A DNA stretch of 32,664 bases from Oscillospiraceae bacterium (lineage in GTDB: Bacteria > Bacillota > Clostridia > Oscillospirales > Oscillospiraceae): NCBI GenBank assembly GCA_902765025.1, contig CACWYC010000038.1, forward strand, positions 1 through 32,664, in the 5' to 3' direction. The notes beneath the pieces were generated by a model, which saw only the letters and a list, made by a program, of their open reading frames with translations, was not told the DNA's origin and did no database searches. Below are positions 16,241-23,977 of this stretch, one piece after another; positions within the stretch are counted from its first letter, which is position 1, and every line of letters starts with the position of its first letter. The translations under genes were made by a program, and so were the position numbers.

Positions 16241-16302
16241 GCCGCCGCCCAACGCATGAAATGCGCTGCATTTTCGTAGGGGCGGACGACTCTGTCCGCC
16301 CC
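16241..16302. repeat. 43-bp direct repeat, copy B, with terminal hairpin
   Basis: 16241-16283 is identical to 15816-15858. It runs into a 9-bp hairpin (16279-16287 with 16294-16302, loop GACTCT). Confidence 0.85.
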
Positions 16303-16344
16303 CTCCCGCCCCACGATTTTCTATCTCTTTTCCACAATTTATTA

Positions 16345-16373
16345 TTGCAATCCTCACGCAATAGATGTATAAT
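16345..16373 (+). promoter_or_regulatory. ssnA-ygfK promoter
   Basis: TTGCAA (16345-16350), 17-nt spacer, perfect TATAAT (16368-16373). The predicted start near 16380 gives an untranslated leader of about 160 nt, long for this window. Confidence 0.8.
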
Positions 16374-16379
16374 ATGACC

Positions 16380-16490
16380 AACAATCCAAGATTGGTAGCT
16401 GTAAGGAAGTGCTTCGCGCACGGGCTGCAACTATCACTCGGCTGTGGCTTGAGTGTTTCAGACCCCTCGGGGTTTGGAACATTTTTGTTT
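16380..16490 (+). ncRNA. Structured leader with intrinsic terminator upstream of ssnA; candidate riboswitch/attenuator
   Basis: Between the promoter and ssnA the leader can form a 6-bp stem (16393-16398 with 16431-16436) enclosing a small hairpin (GTGC with GCAC), and a 5-bp stem (16435-16439 with 16451-16455). It ends in an 11-bp terminator hairpin (16455-16465 with 16470-16480) followed by ATTTTTGTTTT. A terminator before the start codon implies conditional read-through. The aptamer-like part matches no riboswitch class I can recall (checked against SAM, purine, TPP, guanidine-I, ZTP, Moco and T-box signatures from memory). Ligand unknown; a purine or related metabolite would fit the genes. 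Confidence 0.5.
16455..16490 (+). terminator. Terminator in the ssnA leader
   Basis: A stem of 11 bp including two G-U pairs has a CTCG loop and a T5GT4 tail. It lies 50 nt before the ssnA ATG, whose ribosome binding site (AGGAGGG) comes after it. Confidence 0.75.
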
Positions 16491-16540
16491 TAGCGGAGGG
16501 ATAGCCCATTGGAAATCACACTTTACAGGAGGGATTTGTT

Positions 16541-17884
16541 ATGACACTGGTCACCAACGGACGCCTCATCACCCGCGATGAGGCCGGCAAAGGCTATTAC
16601 GAGCATGGCGCTGTGGCATTTGAGGGCCGCCACATCACCGAGGTAGGGGAGGAGAGCGTGCTCCGCCAAAAGTACCCCGACGCTGAGATCATCGACGCCC
16701 GGGGCGGCGTGATTATGCCCGCCTTCATCAACGCCCATACCCACATCTACTCCGCGCTGGCCCGGGGCTTGAGCATCGTGGGCAACAACCCCACCAATTT
16801 CTACGAGGTGCTGGACGGCACCTGGTGGGCCATGGACCGCAAGCTGACCCTGGAGGGCAGCCGTGCCAGCGCCGACGCCCTGTATATCGACTGCATCAAG
16901 CAGGGCGTCACCACCATCTTCGACCATCACGCCGCCTACGCCGAGATTCCCGGCTCCCTGTTCCAGATTGGAGAGAGCGCCAAGAAGTTCGGCATCCGCT
17001 CCTGCCTGTGCTACGAGGTCTCCGACCGTGACGGCGAGGAGAAGTGCCTCCAGGCCATCCAGGAGAACGCCGACTGGATTACCCACTGCGAAAAGGAAAA
17101 GGACCCCATGCTCTCGGCCATGTTCGGCGGCCACGCCCTCTTCACCCTGTCCGACAAGACCTTTGACCGCATGGTGGCCGCCAACAACGGCCGCACCGGC
17201 TACCACATCCACGTCTCCGAGGGCATGAACGACGTGTACGACAGCCTCCAGAACTACGGCCGCCGCCCGGTGCAGCGCCTCCATGACCACGGCATCCTGG
17301 GGGACAAGACCATCCTGGGCCACTGCATCCACGTCAACCCCGCCGAGATCGAGCTCATCCGGGAGACCCACACCATGGTGGTCAACAACCCCGAGTCCAA
17401 TATGTCCAACGCCGTGGGCGTGTGCCCCGTGCTGCCCCTGAGCCGGGAGGGCATCCTTCTGGGCCTGGGCACCGATGCCTGGACCAACGACATGATTGAG
17501 TCCCTCAAGGCCGCCCTGTGCGTCCAGCGGCTCAACGCGTGCCTGCCCAACGTGGCCTGGGGCGAGGTCACCGGCATGCTGTTCCGGGGCAACGCCAAAA
17601 TCGGCGCCAAATACTTCCCCGACCAGCTGGGCGTGCTGAAAAAGGGCGCCGCGGCGGACATCATCGTCATGGACTACAAGCCCTACACCCCCTTCTCCGA
17701 CGAGAACATCGACGGCCACATCCTCTTCGGTATGACCGGCAAGCTGTGCCGCACCACCATCGCCGCCGGCCGTGTGCTGATGCAGGATCGCGAGCTCATC
17801 GGCATCGATGAGGAGGCCGAAAACGCCCACATTCTGGAAGCTGCCAAGAAGCTGTGGGGCGCGCTGAACCACCGTCAGTATTGA
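16541..17884 (+). CDS. ssnA: Putative aminohydrolase SsnA
   Basis: This amidohydrolase-superfamily protein of 447 residues is related to chlorohydrolases and guanine/cytosine deaminases. Metal-site residues are present: H66 and H68 in NAHTHIYS, H224 in YHIHVSEG, H261/H264 in GHCIHV and D312 in LGTDAWTND. SsnA is a conserved partner of YgfK and selenium-dependent molybdenum hydroxylases, and of anaerobic purine/urate degradation clusters in gut bacteria; its precise reaction is not firmly established. It sits 31 nt upstream of ygfK in one operon, behind a terminator-containing leader. Confidence 0.9.
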   Translation: MTLVTNGRLITRDEAGKGYYEHGAVAFEGRHITEVGEESVLRQKYPDAEIIDARGGVIMPAFINAHTHIYSALARGLSIVGNNPTNFYEVLDGTWWAMDRKLTLEGSRASADALYIDCIKQGVTTIFDHHAAYAEIPGSLFQIGESAKKFGIRSCLCYEVSDRDGEEKCLQAIQENADWITHCEKEKDPMLSAMFGGHALFTLSDKTFDRMVAANNGRTGYHIHVSEGMNDVYDSLQNYGRRPVQRLHDHGILGDKTILGHCIHVNPAEIELIRETHTMVVNNPESNMSNAVGVCPVLPLSREGILLGLGTDAWTNDMIESLKAALCVQRLNACLPNVAWGEVTGMLFRGNAKIGAKYFPDQLGVLKKGAAADIIVMDYKPYTPFSDENIDGHILFGMTGKLCRTTIAAGRVLMQDRELIGIDEEAENAHILEAAKKLWGALNHRQY

Positions 17885-17915
17885 TGGCCCGGCGCCCCGA
17901 GAAAGGAGAGTCGTT

Positions 17916-20867
17916 ATGTCTGAGAAAATGTATCCCATTCCGTTCCGCTCCCTGATGCACTGGGTGGTGGCCGAATACGCCCACGACGGCGCCATGTTCG
18001 GCGTCCATAAGTGCTACCGGGCCTCCGGCAAGTCCCTGCCCATCTTCGGCGAGCGCATCGAGACCCCCTTCGGCCCTGCCGCCGGCCCCAACAGCCAGCT
18101 GGCCCAGAACATCATCGCCGCCTACTTTGCCGGCGCCCGCTTCTTCGAGGTGAAAACCGTCCAGAAGATGGACGGCGCCGATCTGGCCGCCTGCGTACCC
18201 CGTCCCTGCATTCTGGCCATGGACGAGGGCTATAACCAGGAGTGGTCCACCGAGCTGACCGTCCCCCAGGCCATGGAGGAGTACATCAAGGCGTGGTGCG
18301 CCCTGAAGGTCATCGCCAAGGTCTACGGCCTGGGCGACCCCGACGGCTTCGTGTTCAATATGTCCGTGGGCTACGACCTGGAGGGCATCAAGGGCGACAA
18401 GGTCAACACCTACATCGAGGGCATGAAGGACGCCCGCCGCACCGCCGTCTGGGGCGAGTGCCTCACCGTGCTGAAAGAGCTGTTCCCCCAGGAGGCGGGC
18501 TACATCGACGCCATCAGCCCCCATGTCAGCCGCAGTGTCACCGTCTCCACCCTCCACGGATGTCCCCCCGATGAGATTGAGCGCATCGCCTCCTATCTCA
18601 TCACCGAAAAGCATCTCCATACCTTTGTCAAGTGCAACCCCACCATCCTGGGCTACGAGACCGCCCGCCGCACCCTGGACAGCATGGGGTATGACTACAT
18701 CGTCTTCGACGAGCATCATTTCAAGGAGGACTTGCAGTGGGCCGACGCCGTGCCCATGTTTGAGCGCCTCCAGGCTCTGGCGAACGAGCACGGTCTGGAA
18801 TTCGGTCTCAAGCTCAGCAACACCTTCCCCGTGGACACCACCCGGGGTGAGCTGCCCGGCAACGAGATGTATATGTCCGGCCGCAGTCTCTTCCCCCTGA
18901 CCATCGAGATGTGCCATCGCATCTCCCGCCAGTTCCGGGGCAAAATGCGGATTTCCTTCGCCGGCGGCGCCGAGTATTTCAACTGCGACAAGCTGTTTGC
19001 CGCCGGCATCTGGCCCATCACCGTGGCCACCACCATCCTAAAGCCCGGCGGCTACAACCGCCTGCTGCAAATGGTGGAAAAGGTGGAGCCCCTGCCCTAC
19101 CGCCCCTTCGACCACACCGACACCGAGGCCATCTGTGCCCTGTCCTCCGCCAGCCACACGGATTATCACCACGTCAAGCCCATCAAGCCCCTGCCCTCCC
19201 GCAAGAGCGAGAAGAAGGTGCCCTGGGTGGATTGCTTCGGCGCTCCCTGCCGTGGCGGCTGCCCCATCGAGCAGGACATCCCCCAGTATCTGGAGCTGGT
19301 GCGCCGGGGCCTCTACGGCCCCGCCCTGCGCCTCATCATGGAGAAGAACCCCCTGCCCTTTACCACCGGCACCATCTGCGCCCACCGCTGTCAGAATAAG
19401 TGCTCCCGCAACTTCTATGAGGAGTCCGTCCATATCTGGGACGCCAAGCTGGTGGCCGCCCAAAACGGCTATCAGGCCATGCTGGCGGACATTCGTCCCA
19501 CCGAAAAGGCCCCGGGCAAAAAGGCCGCCATCATCGGCGGCGGCCCCACCGGCATTGCCGCGGCGTCCTTCCTGGCCCGCGAGGGTGTGGCGGTCACCAT
19601 TTTCGAGCGTGAGAATTGCCTGGGCGGCGTGCCCCGCCATGTGATTCCCGCCTTCCGCATCGCCAACGAGACCATCGAGAAGGACATCGCCATGATGGAG
19701 AAGTGGGGCGTGGAGGTGAAGTGCGGTGCCCCGGCCCCCTCCGTGGCGGAGCTGAAGGCCCAGGGCTATACCCATATCCTCTTTGCCACCGGCGCCTGGA
19801 AGCCCGGCAAGCTGGACATCCCCGGCGACGTGGCCGGTGCCATCCAATGGATGAAGGGCGTCAAGGCCGGCTTCATCAGCGTCAGCGGCAACGTGGCCGT
19901 CATCGGCGCCGGCAACACCGCCATGGACGCCGCCCGCCTGGCCAAGCGCAGCGGCGCGGAACACGTCACCATCGTCTACCGCCGCACCAAGAAGTATATG
20001 CCCGCCGACGAGCATGAGCTGGCCCTGGCCATAGCCGACGGCGTGGCCTTCGCCGAGCTGGCGGCCCCCGTGCAGCAGGCGGACGGCCTGCTGAAATGCG
20101 AGAAGATGCGCCTGGGCGAGCCCGACGCCGACCGCCGCCGCAGCCCCGTGGGCACCGGCGAGTTCTTCACCATCCCCTGCGACCTGGTGGTTTCCGCCGT
20201 AGGCGAGCAGGTGGACGACGCCCTCATGGCCGCCAACGGCATCGAGCTGGACCGCAAGGGCCGCCCCGGCTTCCGCACCAACGTGGCCGGCGTCTACGCC
20301 GCCGGCGACGCCATGCGAGGCCCCGCCACCGTGGTGGAGGGCATCGCCGACGCCGCCGCCTTCGCCGCCGAAGTCCTGGGCCACCCCCACACCTATGACA
20401 TTCCCGCCGAAGCCTATCCCGCCGCTGCCGACGTGGTGGCCAAGAAGGGCATCCTGGCCATGTCCGGCTGCGCCGCTTGCGAGGGCGAGCGCTGCCTCCA
20501 GTGTGCCACCGTCTGCGAGAACTGCGTGGACTCCTGCCCCAACCGGGCCAACGTGTCCATCCTCACCCCCGACGGCCGCCGCCAGATCATCCACATCGAC
20601 AAGATGTGCAACGAGTGCGGCAACTGCACCCAGTTCTGCCCCTACGACAGCGAGCCCTGCCACGATAAATTCACCCTCTTCCAGACCGCCGAGGACATGG
20701 CCGACAGCCACAATGCCGGCGTCCTCTTCCTGGATGACAGCCGCGTCCGGGTCCGCACCTTCGGCGAGCCCAGGGAGTATGACCTCCGGGGAAACACCGA
20801 CCTGCCCGCCGACCTGGAGACCATCATCCTCACCATCCGTGACAAATACGGCTATCTCTACCGCTGA
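17916..20867 (+). CDS. ygfK: YgfK-type FAD/NAD(P) and Fe-S oxidoreductase (putative selenate reductase subunit)
   Basis: The 983-residue multidomain protein has three parts. The N-terminal ~430 residues resemble the dihydroorotate-dehydrogenase-like barrel of YgfK. The middle part is a GltD-like oxidoreductase: a Cys-rich Fe-S region (CRGGCP near 445, then CAHRCQNKC), an FAD motif GGGPTGIAAASFLAREG near 541 and an NAD(P) motif VIGAGNTAMDAARLAKRSG near 661. The C-terminus has two ferredoxin-type Cys clusters (about 850-875 and 896-910). E. coli YgfK is about 1,030 residues, so length is normal. It probably moves electrons between NAD(P)H and a partner in reductive purine/urate metabolism; the 'selenate reductase' label is historical. 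GAAAGGAGAG precedes the ATG. Confidence 0.9.
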   Translation: MSEKMYPIPFRSLMHWVVAEYAHDGAMFGVHKCYRASGKSLPIFGERIETPFGPAAGPNSQLAQNIIAAYFAGARFFEVKTVQKMDGADLAACVPRPCILAMDEGYNQEWSTELTVPQAMEEYIKAWCALKVIAKVYGLGDPDGFVFNMSVGYDLEGIKGDKVNTYIEGMKDARRTAVWGECLTVLKELFPQEAGYIDAISPHVSRSVTVSTLHGCPPDEIERIASYLITEKHLHTFVKCNPTILGYETARRTLDSMGYDYIVFDEHHFKEDLQWADAVPMFERLQALANEHGLEFGLKLSNTFPVDTTRGELPGNEMYMSGRSLFPLTIEMCHRISRQFRGKMRISFAGGAEYFNCDKLFAAGIWPITVATTILKPGGYNRLLQMVEKVEPLPYRPFDHTDTEAICALSSASHTDYHHVKPIKPLPSRKSEKKVPWVDCFGAPCRGGCPIEQDIPQYLELVRRGLYGPALRLIMEKNPLPFTTGTICAHRCQNKCSRNFYEESVHIWDAKLVAAQNGYQAMLADIRPTEKAPGKKAAIIGGGPTGIAAASFLAREGVAVTIFERENCLGGVPRHVIPAFRIANETIEKDIAMMEKWGVEVKCGAPAPSVAELKAQGYTHILFATGAWKPGKLDIPGDVAGAIQWMKGVKAGFISVSGNVAVIGAGNTAMDAARLAKRSGAEHVTIVYRRTKKYMPADEHELALAIADGVAFAELAAPVQQADGLLKCEKMRLGEPDADRRRSPVGTGEFFTIPCDLVVSAVGEQVDDALMAANGIELDRKGRPGFRTNVAGVYAAGDAMRGPATVVEGIADAAAFAAEVLGHPHTYDIPAEAYPAAADVVAKKGILAMSGCAACEGERCLQCATVCENCVDSCPNRANVSILTPDGRRQIIHIDKMCNECGNCTQFCPYDSEPCHDKFTLFQTAEDMADSHNAGVLFLDDSRVRVRTFGEPREYDLRGNTDLPADLETIILTIRDKYGYLYR

Positions 20868-20901
20868 CGCCCCGACAGGAGCCTGCTGATCCCCCAAAAC
20901 C

Positions 20902-20931
20902 CGCCCCGCCGTTCCAACGGCGGGGCGTTTT
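20902..20931 (+). terminator. Intrinsic terminator after ygfK
   Basis: A GC-rich stem of about 10 bp (CGCCCCGCCG with CGGCGGGGCG) is followed by TTTT (20928-20931). The last base starts the dispersed repeat. Confidence 0.85.
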
Positions 20932-21040
20932 GAGCCTGTCAAAAAACGGCTATGCCGTTTTTTGACAATGGGATTGCAGTCTACTGCGCGCGCGAATAGT
21001 ACGCCTCCGGCGCACTATTCGCACACTTCTTGACAATCTG
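20931..21040. repeat. Dispersed structured intergenic repeat, copy 2 (short form)
   Basis: 20931-21029 is identical to 12803-12901, and 21030-21040 matches the end of copy 1 (12969-12979). The 67 bp between these parts in copy 1 are absent. It includes the T6 terminator-type hairpin (20937-20967) and the second hairpin. The copy lies exactly between two similar terminators. Confidence 0.85.
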
Positions 21041-21041
21041 T

Positions 21042-21080
21042 CGCCCTGCCGGCTTTCCGGCGGGGCGTTTTGTTGCTTTT
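21042..21080 (+). terminator. Second terminator downstream of the repeat
   Basis: An 11-bp stem (21042-21052 with 21057-21067, one G-T pair) has a CTTT loop, followed by TTTTGTTGCTTTT. Its right half resembles that of the terminator at 20902-20931 (shared CGGCGGGGCGTTTTG). Between here and the next promoter (21081-21150) nothing else is recognised. Confidence 0.75.
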
Positions 21081-21150
21081 AGCAGAATACAGGCTGCGAT
21101 TTGCACAATCCGACAGGCGATTTTTCGTCTGTTTCGCCCGTCTGTTTTTG

Positions 21151-21179
21151 TTGAAGCCGGCCCCACTTTATGGTAAAAT
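21151..21179 (+). promoter_or_regulatory. Promoter of the V-type ATPase operon
   Basis: TTGAAG (21151-21156), 17-nt spacer, TAAAAT (21174-21179), about 35 nt before the first start codon. Confidence 0.7.
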
Positions 21180-21214
21180 GATTTAGATTACGAAATTGAG
21201 AGGGCGGTGACACA

Positions 21215-21529
21215 ATGTATTTGGAAGTGGTCAAGGACATCCAGGCCCTTGAGGCGCAGATTGAGCAGGACAAGGCCCAGGCCCGCACACGGGGCCAGGA
21301 GGCCGTCAACGAAGCCCAGCGCCAGGGCCGTGCCCTGCTGGCCGAGAAACGTAACGCCATCCGTGAGGCGGACAATGCCGCCATGGTCAGCTGCCAGGCC
21401 CAGGCCGACCGGCGCCGCAGCGAGCTGCTGTCCGGCACGGAGCAGGAGATTGCATCCCTGCGCTCCCAGGCGGAGCAGCACATGGATGACGCCGTAGCCC
21501 GCATTATGGAAAAGGTGGTGGGGCGCTGA
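21215..21529 (+). CDS. ntpF: V-type ATPase peripheral-stalk subunit G/H (NtpF/AhaH-like)
   Basis: This 104-residue, highly charged protein is almost entirely helical coiled coil, rich in Ala, Gln, Glu and Arg. That matches the small peripheral-stalk subunit that pairs with subunit E to hold the V1 head against the membrane part. It is first in the operon, 1 nt before the subunit I gene, the same position as ntpF in the Enterococcus hirae ntp operon. Assignment rests on position and composition, because these stalk subunits diverge strongly in sequence. Confidence 0.78.
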   Translation: MYLEVVKDIQALEAQIEQDKAQARTRGQEAVNEAQRQGRALLAEKRNAIREADNAAMVSCQAQADRRRSELLSGTEQEIASLRSQAEQHMDDAVARIMEKVVGR

Positions 21530-21530
21530 G

Positions 21531-23474
21531 ATGGCCATTGTCAAAATGAAGCATCTCCGGCTCGTCGCCTTGGAGCATGACCGGGATGCGCTGCTGCGTC
21601 GGCTGCAAAAGCTGGGCTGTGTCCAGCTCCAGGAGCCCCCGGCGGACGAGAGTTTATGGCAGGACATGCTCCACCGGGAGGAGGCCGCCTCCGCCCAGGC
21701 CCGTGCCCAGCTTCGGGTGCTGGAAACGGCGCTGGACACCCTGAACCGTGTGGCCCCGGCGAAAACGGGACTGCTGACGCCCCGACCCATGGTAGGGGAG
21801 AAGGCGTTCCTGGATGAGTCCACCGTAAAGGATGACCTGGCGGCAGCGGAGGAGATTAACGCCCACGCCGCCGAAATATCCCACCTGCGCACTCGGGCCA
21901 CCCGAGCGCGCAGCGATGTGGCGGCCCTTGCCCCCTGGCAGAGTCTGGACCTGCCCATGGACCTGACCCATACCCGCACCGTGGACGTCATCACCGGCAC
22001 CGTGCCGGGGCCCGTGGACTTCACCGACCTCCAGCGGCAGCTGGGGGAGACGGCGGAGGCGGCGGAGCTGTATTTGCTGTCCCAGAGCAGCGAGCAGAAA
22101 TGCCTGCTTTTGCTGTGCCACCACGGCGACCTGGACGCCGCCATGGAGACGCTGCGCAGCCGGGGTTTCGTGGGCGGACAGTTAAAGCAATACCAGGGCA
22201 CCGTGGCGGAGAACGTCTCCGCCCTGCAAGCCCAGCTCCAAGAGGTGCAGGATGCTCTGGACCGGGAGCAGCAGGCCCTTCAAGCCCTGGCGGACAAGCG
22301 TGACGCCCTGCGCCTCACCTGCGACCGGCTCACCACGGCCCTTGACCGGGAGGACAACGCCCGCCGCCTGCTGGGGGATGACCGCATCGTCTGCCTCCAG
22401 GGCTGGCTGCCGGAGAAGGACGTACCCCGCCTTACGGCGCTGTTGGACACCTTCGACTGCGCCTACGACTATGCCGACCCCACGCCGGAGGAGTATCCCG
22501 ACGTGCCGGTGCAGCTCAAGGGCAACGCCTTCACCCGCTCCATGAACTGCATCACCGAGCAGTATTCCCTCCCCGCCTACAACGGCGTGGACCCCAACCC
22601 CGTCATGGCCCCCTTCTTCATCCTGTTCTTCGGCATGATGATGGCGGACATGGCCTACGGTCTGCTGATGATTGGCGGCTCGCTGCTGTTTTTGAAGAAA
22701 AAGCGGCCCGCCGACCCCAGCTTCATGGAGATGATTTTCTGGTGCGGCATCAGCACGGTGATTTTCGGCGCACTGACCGGCGGCTTCTTCGGTGACTTCA
22801 TCCCCCAGCTTTGCCGCATCATCAACCCCGCCAGTACCTTTACGCTGCCGGCCCTTTTCACGCCGCTGGACGACACCATGTCCGTCATGATCGGCTCGCT
22901 GGTGCTGGGCGTCATCCAGATCATCACCGGCATGACCGTCAGCGTGGTGAAAAAGACCAAGGACGGCCACTTTGCCGACGCCCTCTGGAACGAGATCACC
23001 TGGTGGGTGATTTTAGCGGGCGCGGCGCTGGCCGTGCTGAAGATCGGCACGGTGGGCGGCGTCCCGGTGGCGCTGTGTGTCGGCGTCCTCATGCTGCTCT
23101 ACGGCGCTACCCGCAACGCCAAGGGCTTCGGTAAGGTGACGGCCCTGGTGGCGGCGGTGTATAACGGCGTTACGGGCTTTTTCAGCGACATTCTCTCTTA
23201 TGTAAGACTGATGGCGCTGATGCTCTCCGGCGCGGTGCTGGCCCAGGTGTTCAATATGCTGGGCGCGACCACCGGGAATATCGTCGCCTTCATCATCATT
23301 TCCCTGGTGGGCAACGCGCTGAATTTGGCGCTGAACCTACTGGGCTGCTACGTCCACGATATGCGATTGCAGTTTCTGGAGTTTTTCGGCCGCTTCTACG
23401 AGGACGGCGGCAATGCATTTCAACCCCTGCGTGTACAAGCCAAGAATGTTGAAATTATAAAGGAGGACAAATAA
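21531..23474 (+). CDS. ntpI: V-type ATPase subunit I (a subunit)
   Basis: The 647-residue stator subunit forms the ion half-channels next to the rotor ring. The N-terminal ~330 residues are soluble and partly coiled coil (stalk-binding). The C-terminal half is membrane-embedded with about 7-8 helices, starting near MAPFFILFFGMMMADMAYGL. The conserved helix SDILSYVRLMALMLSG contains R559, the essential arginine that resets the carboxylate of subunit K. The ATG follows the upstream stop by 1 nt, indicating coupled translation. Length is normal for bacterial NtpI/AtpI. Confidence 0.93.
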   Translation: MAIVKMKHLRLVALEHDRDALLRRLQKLGCVQLQEPPADESLWQDMLHREEAASAQARAQLRVLETALDTLNRVAPAKTGLLTPRPMVGEKAFLDESTVKDDLAAAEEINAHAAEISHLRTRATRARSDVAALAPWQSLDLPMDLTHTRTVDVITGTVPGPVDFTDLQRQLGETAEAAELYLLSQSSEQKCLLLLCHHGDLDAAMETLRSRGFVGGQLKQYQGTVAENVSALQAQLQEVQDALDREQQALQALADKRDALRLTCDRLTTALDREDNARRLLGDDRIVCLQGWLPEKDVPRLTALLDTFDCAYDYADPTPEEYPDVPVQLKGNAFTRSMNCITEQYSLPAYNGVDPNPVMAPFFILFFGMMMADMAYGLLMIGGSLLFLKKKRPADPSFMEMIFWCGISTVIFGALTGGFFGDFIPQLCRIINPASTFTLPALFTPLDDTMSVMIGSLVLGVIQIITGMTVSVVKKTKDGHFADALWNEITWWVILAGAALAVLKIGTVGGVPVALCVGVLMLLYGATRNAKGFGKVTALVAAVYNGVTGFFSDILSYVRLMALMLSGAVLAQVFNMLGATTGNIVAFIIISLVGNALNLALNLLGCYVHDMRLQFLEFFGRFYEDGGNAFQPLRVQAKNVEIIKEDK

Positions 23475-23475
23475 C

Positions 23476-23967
23476 ATGGCTGCGTTTTTTGAAACTTTCG
23501 GAGGAATGGGTCTGGCCATTCTGGGTGCCGCGCTGACGGTGGGTCTGTGCTGCATCGGCTCTGCCCGAGGCACCGGGCTGGTAGGTGAGGCCGCCGCCGG
23601 CTTGACCAGTGAGGATCCCGATAAGTCCACCAAATGCCTGATTTTGCAGGTGCTTCCCGGCACCCAGGGCCTGTACGGCTTCGTGGCGCTGTTCATCGTG
23701 CTCAGCCGCGCCGGCGTACTGAACGGCACCGCCGCACAGCTCACCCCTGCCCAGGGTCTTGCCTTCTTTGCCGCCTGCCTGCCCATCGCGCTGGGCGGCT
23801 GGCTCAGCGCCAAGTTCCAGGGCCGCGTGGCTGCCGCCTCCGTGAACATCGTGGCCAAGCACCCCGAGGCGTCCACCAAGGGTCTGATTTTCTGCGGCAT
23901 CGTGGAGTTCTACGCCATTTTGTCCCTGGTGGCCACCATCATCATTTCCATGAACATCCTCCGGTAA
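23476..23967 (+). CDS. ntpK: V-type ATPase proteolipid subunit K (Na+-type c ring)
   Basis: The 163-residue duplicated proteolipid has four helices in two hairpins, of which only the second keeps the ion-binding carboxylate E144 (GIVEFYAIL). The residues forming the Na+ site in E. hirae NtpK are all present at aligned positions: L60, T63, Q64 and Y67 in LPGTQGLYG, Q115 in FQGRVAAA, and E144. The ring is therefore expected to carry Na+ rather than H+, although the final test is biochemical. AAAGGAGG precedes the ATG. Confidence 0.95.
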   Translation: MAAFFETFGGMGLAILGAALTVGLCCIGSARGTGLVGEAAAGLTSEDPDKSTKCLILQVLPGTQGLYGFVALFIVLSRAGVLNGTAAQLTPAQGLAFFAACLPIALGGWLSAKFQGRVAAASVNIVAKHPEASTKGLIFCGIVEFYAILSLVATIIISMNILR

Positions 23968-23977
23968 GCGGGTGAGC

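Noticed and set aside
16374..16493. A 39-codon ORF from an ATG at 16374 through the ssnA leader and terminator, possible leader peptide
   Set aside because: The ATG directly abuts the -10 box and lies upstream of the expected transcription start, there is no ribosome binding site, and no codon is enriched.
19038..20942. Very long minus-strand open frame (634 codons) opposite ygfK, and similar frames opposite V-ATPase genes
   Set aside because: Gly/Ala/Val/His-rich shadow of GC-rich codons with no ribosome binding site or recognisable domain.
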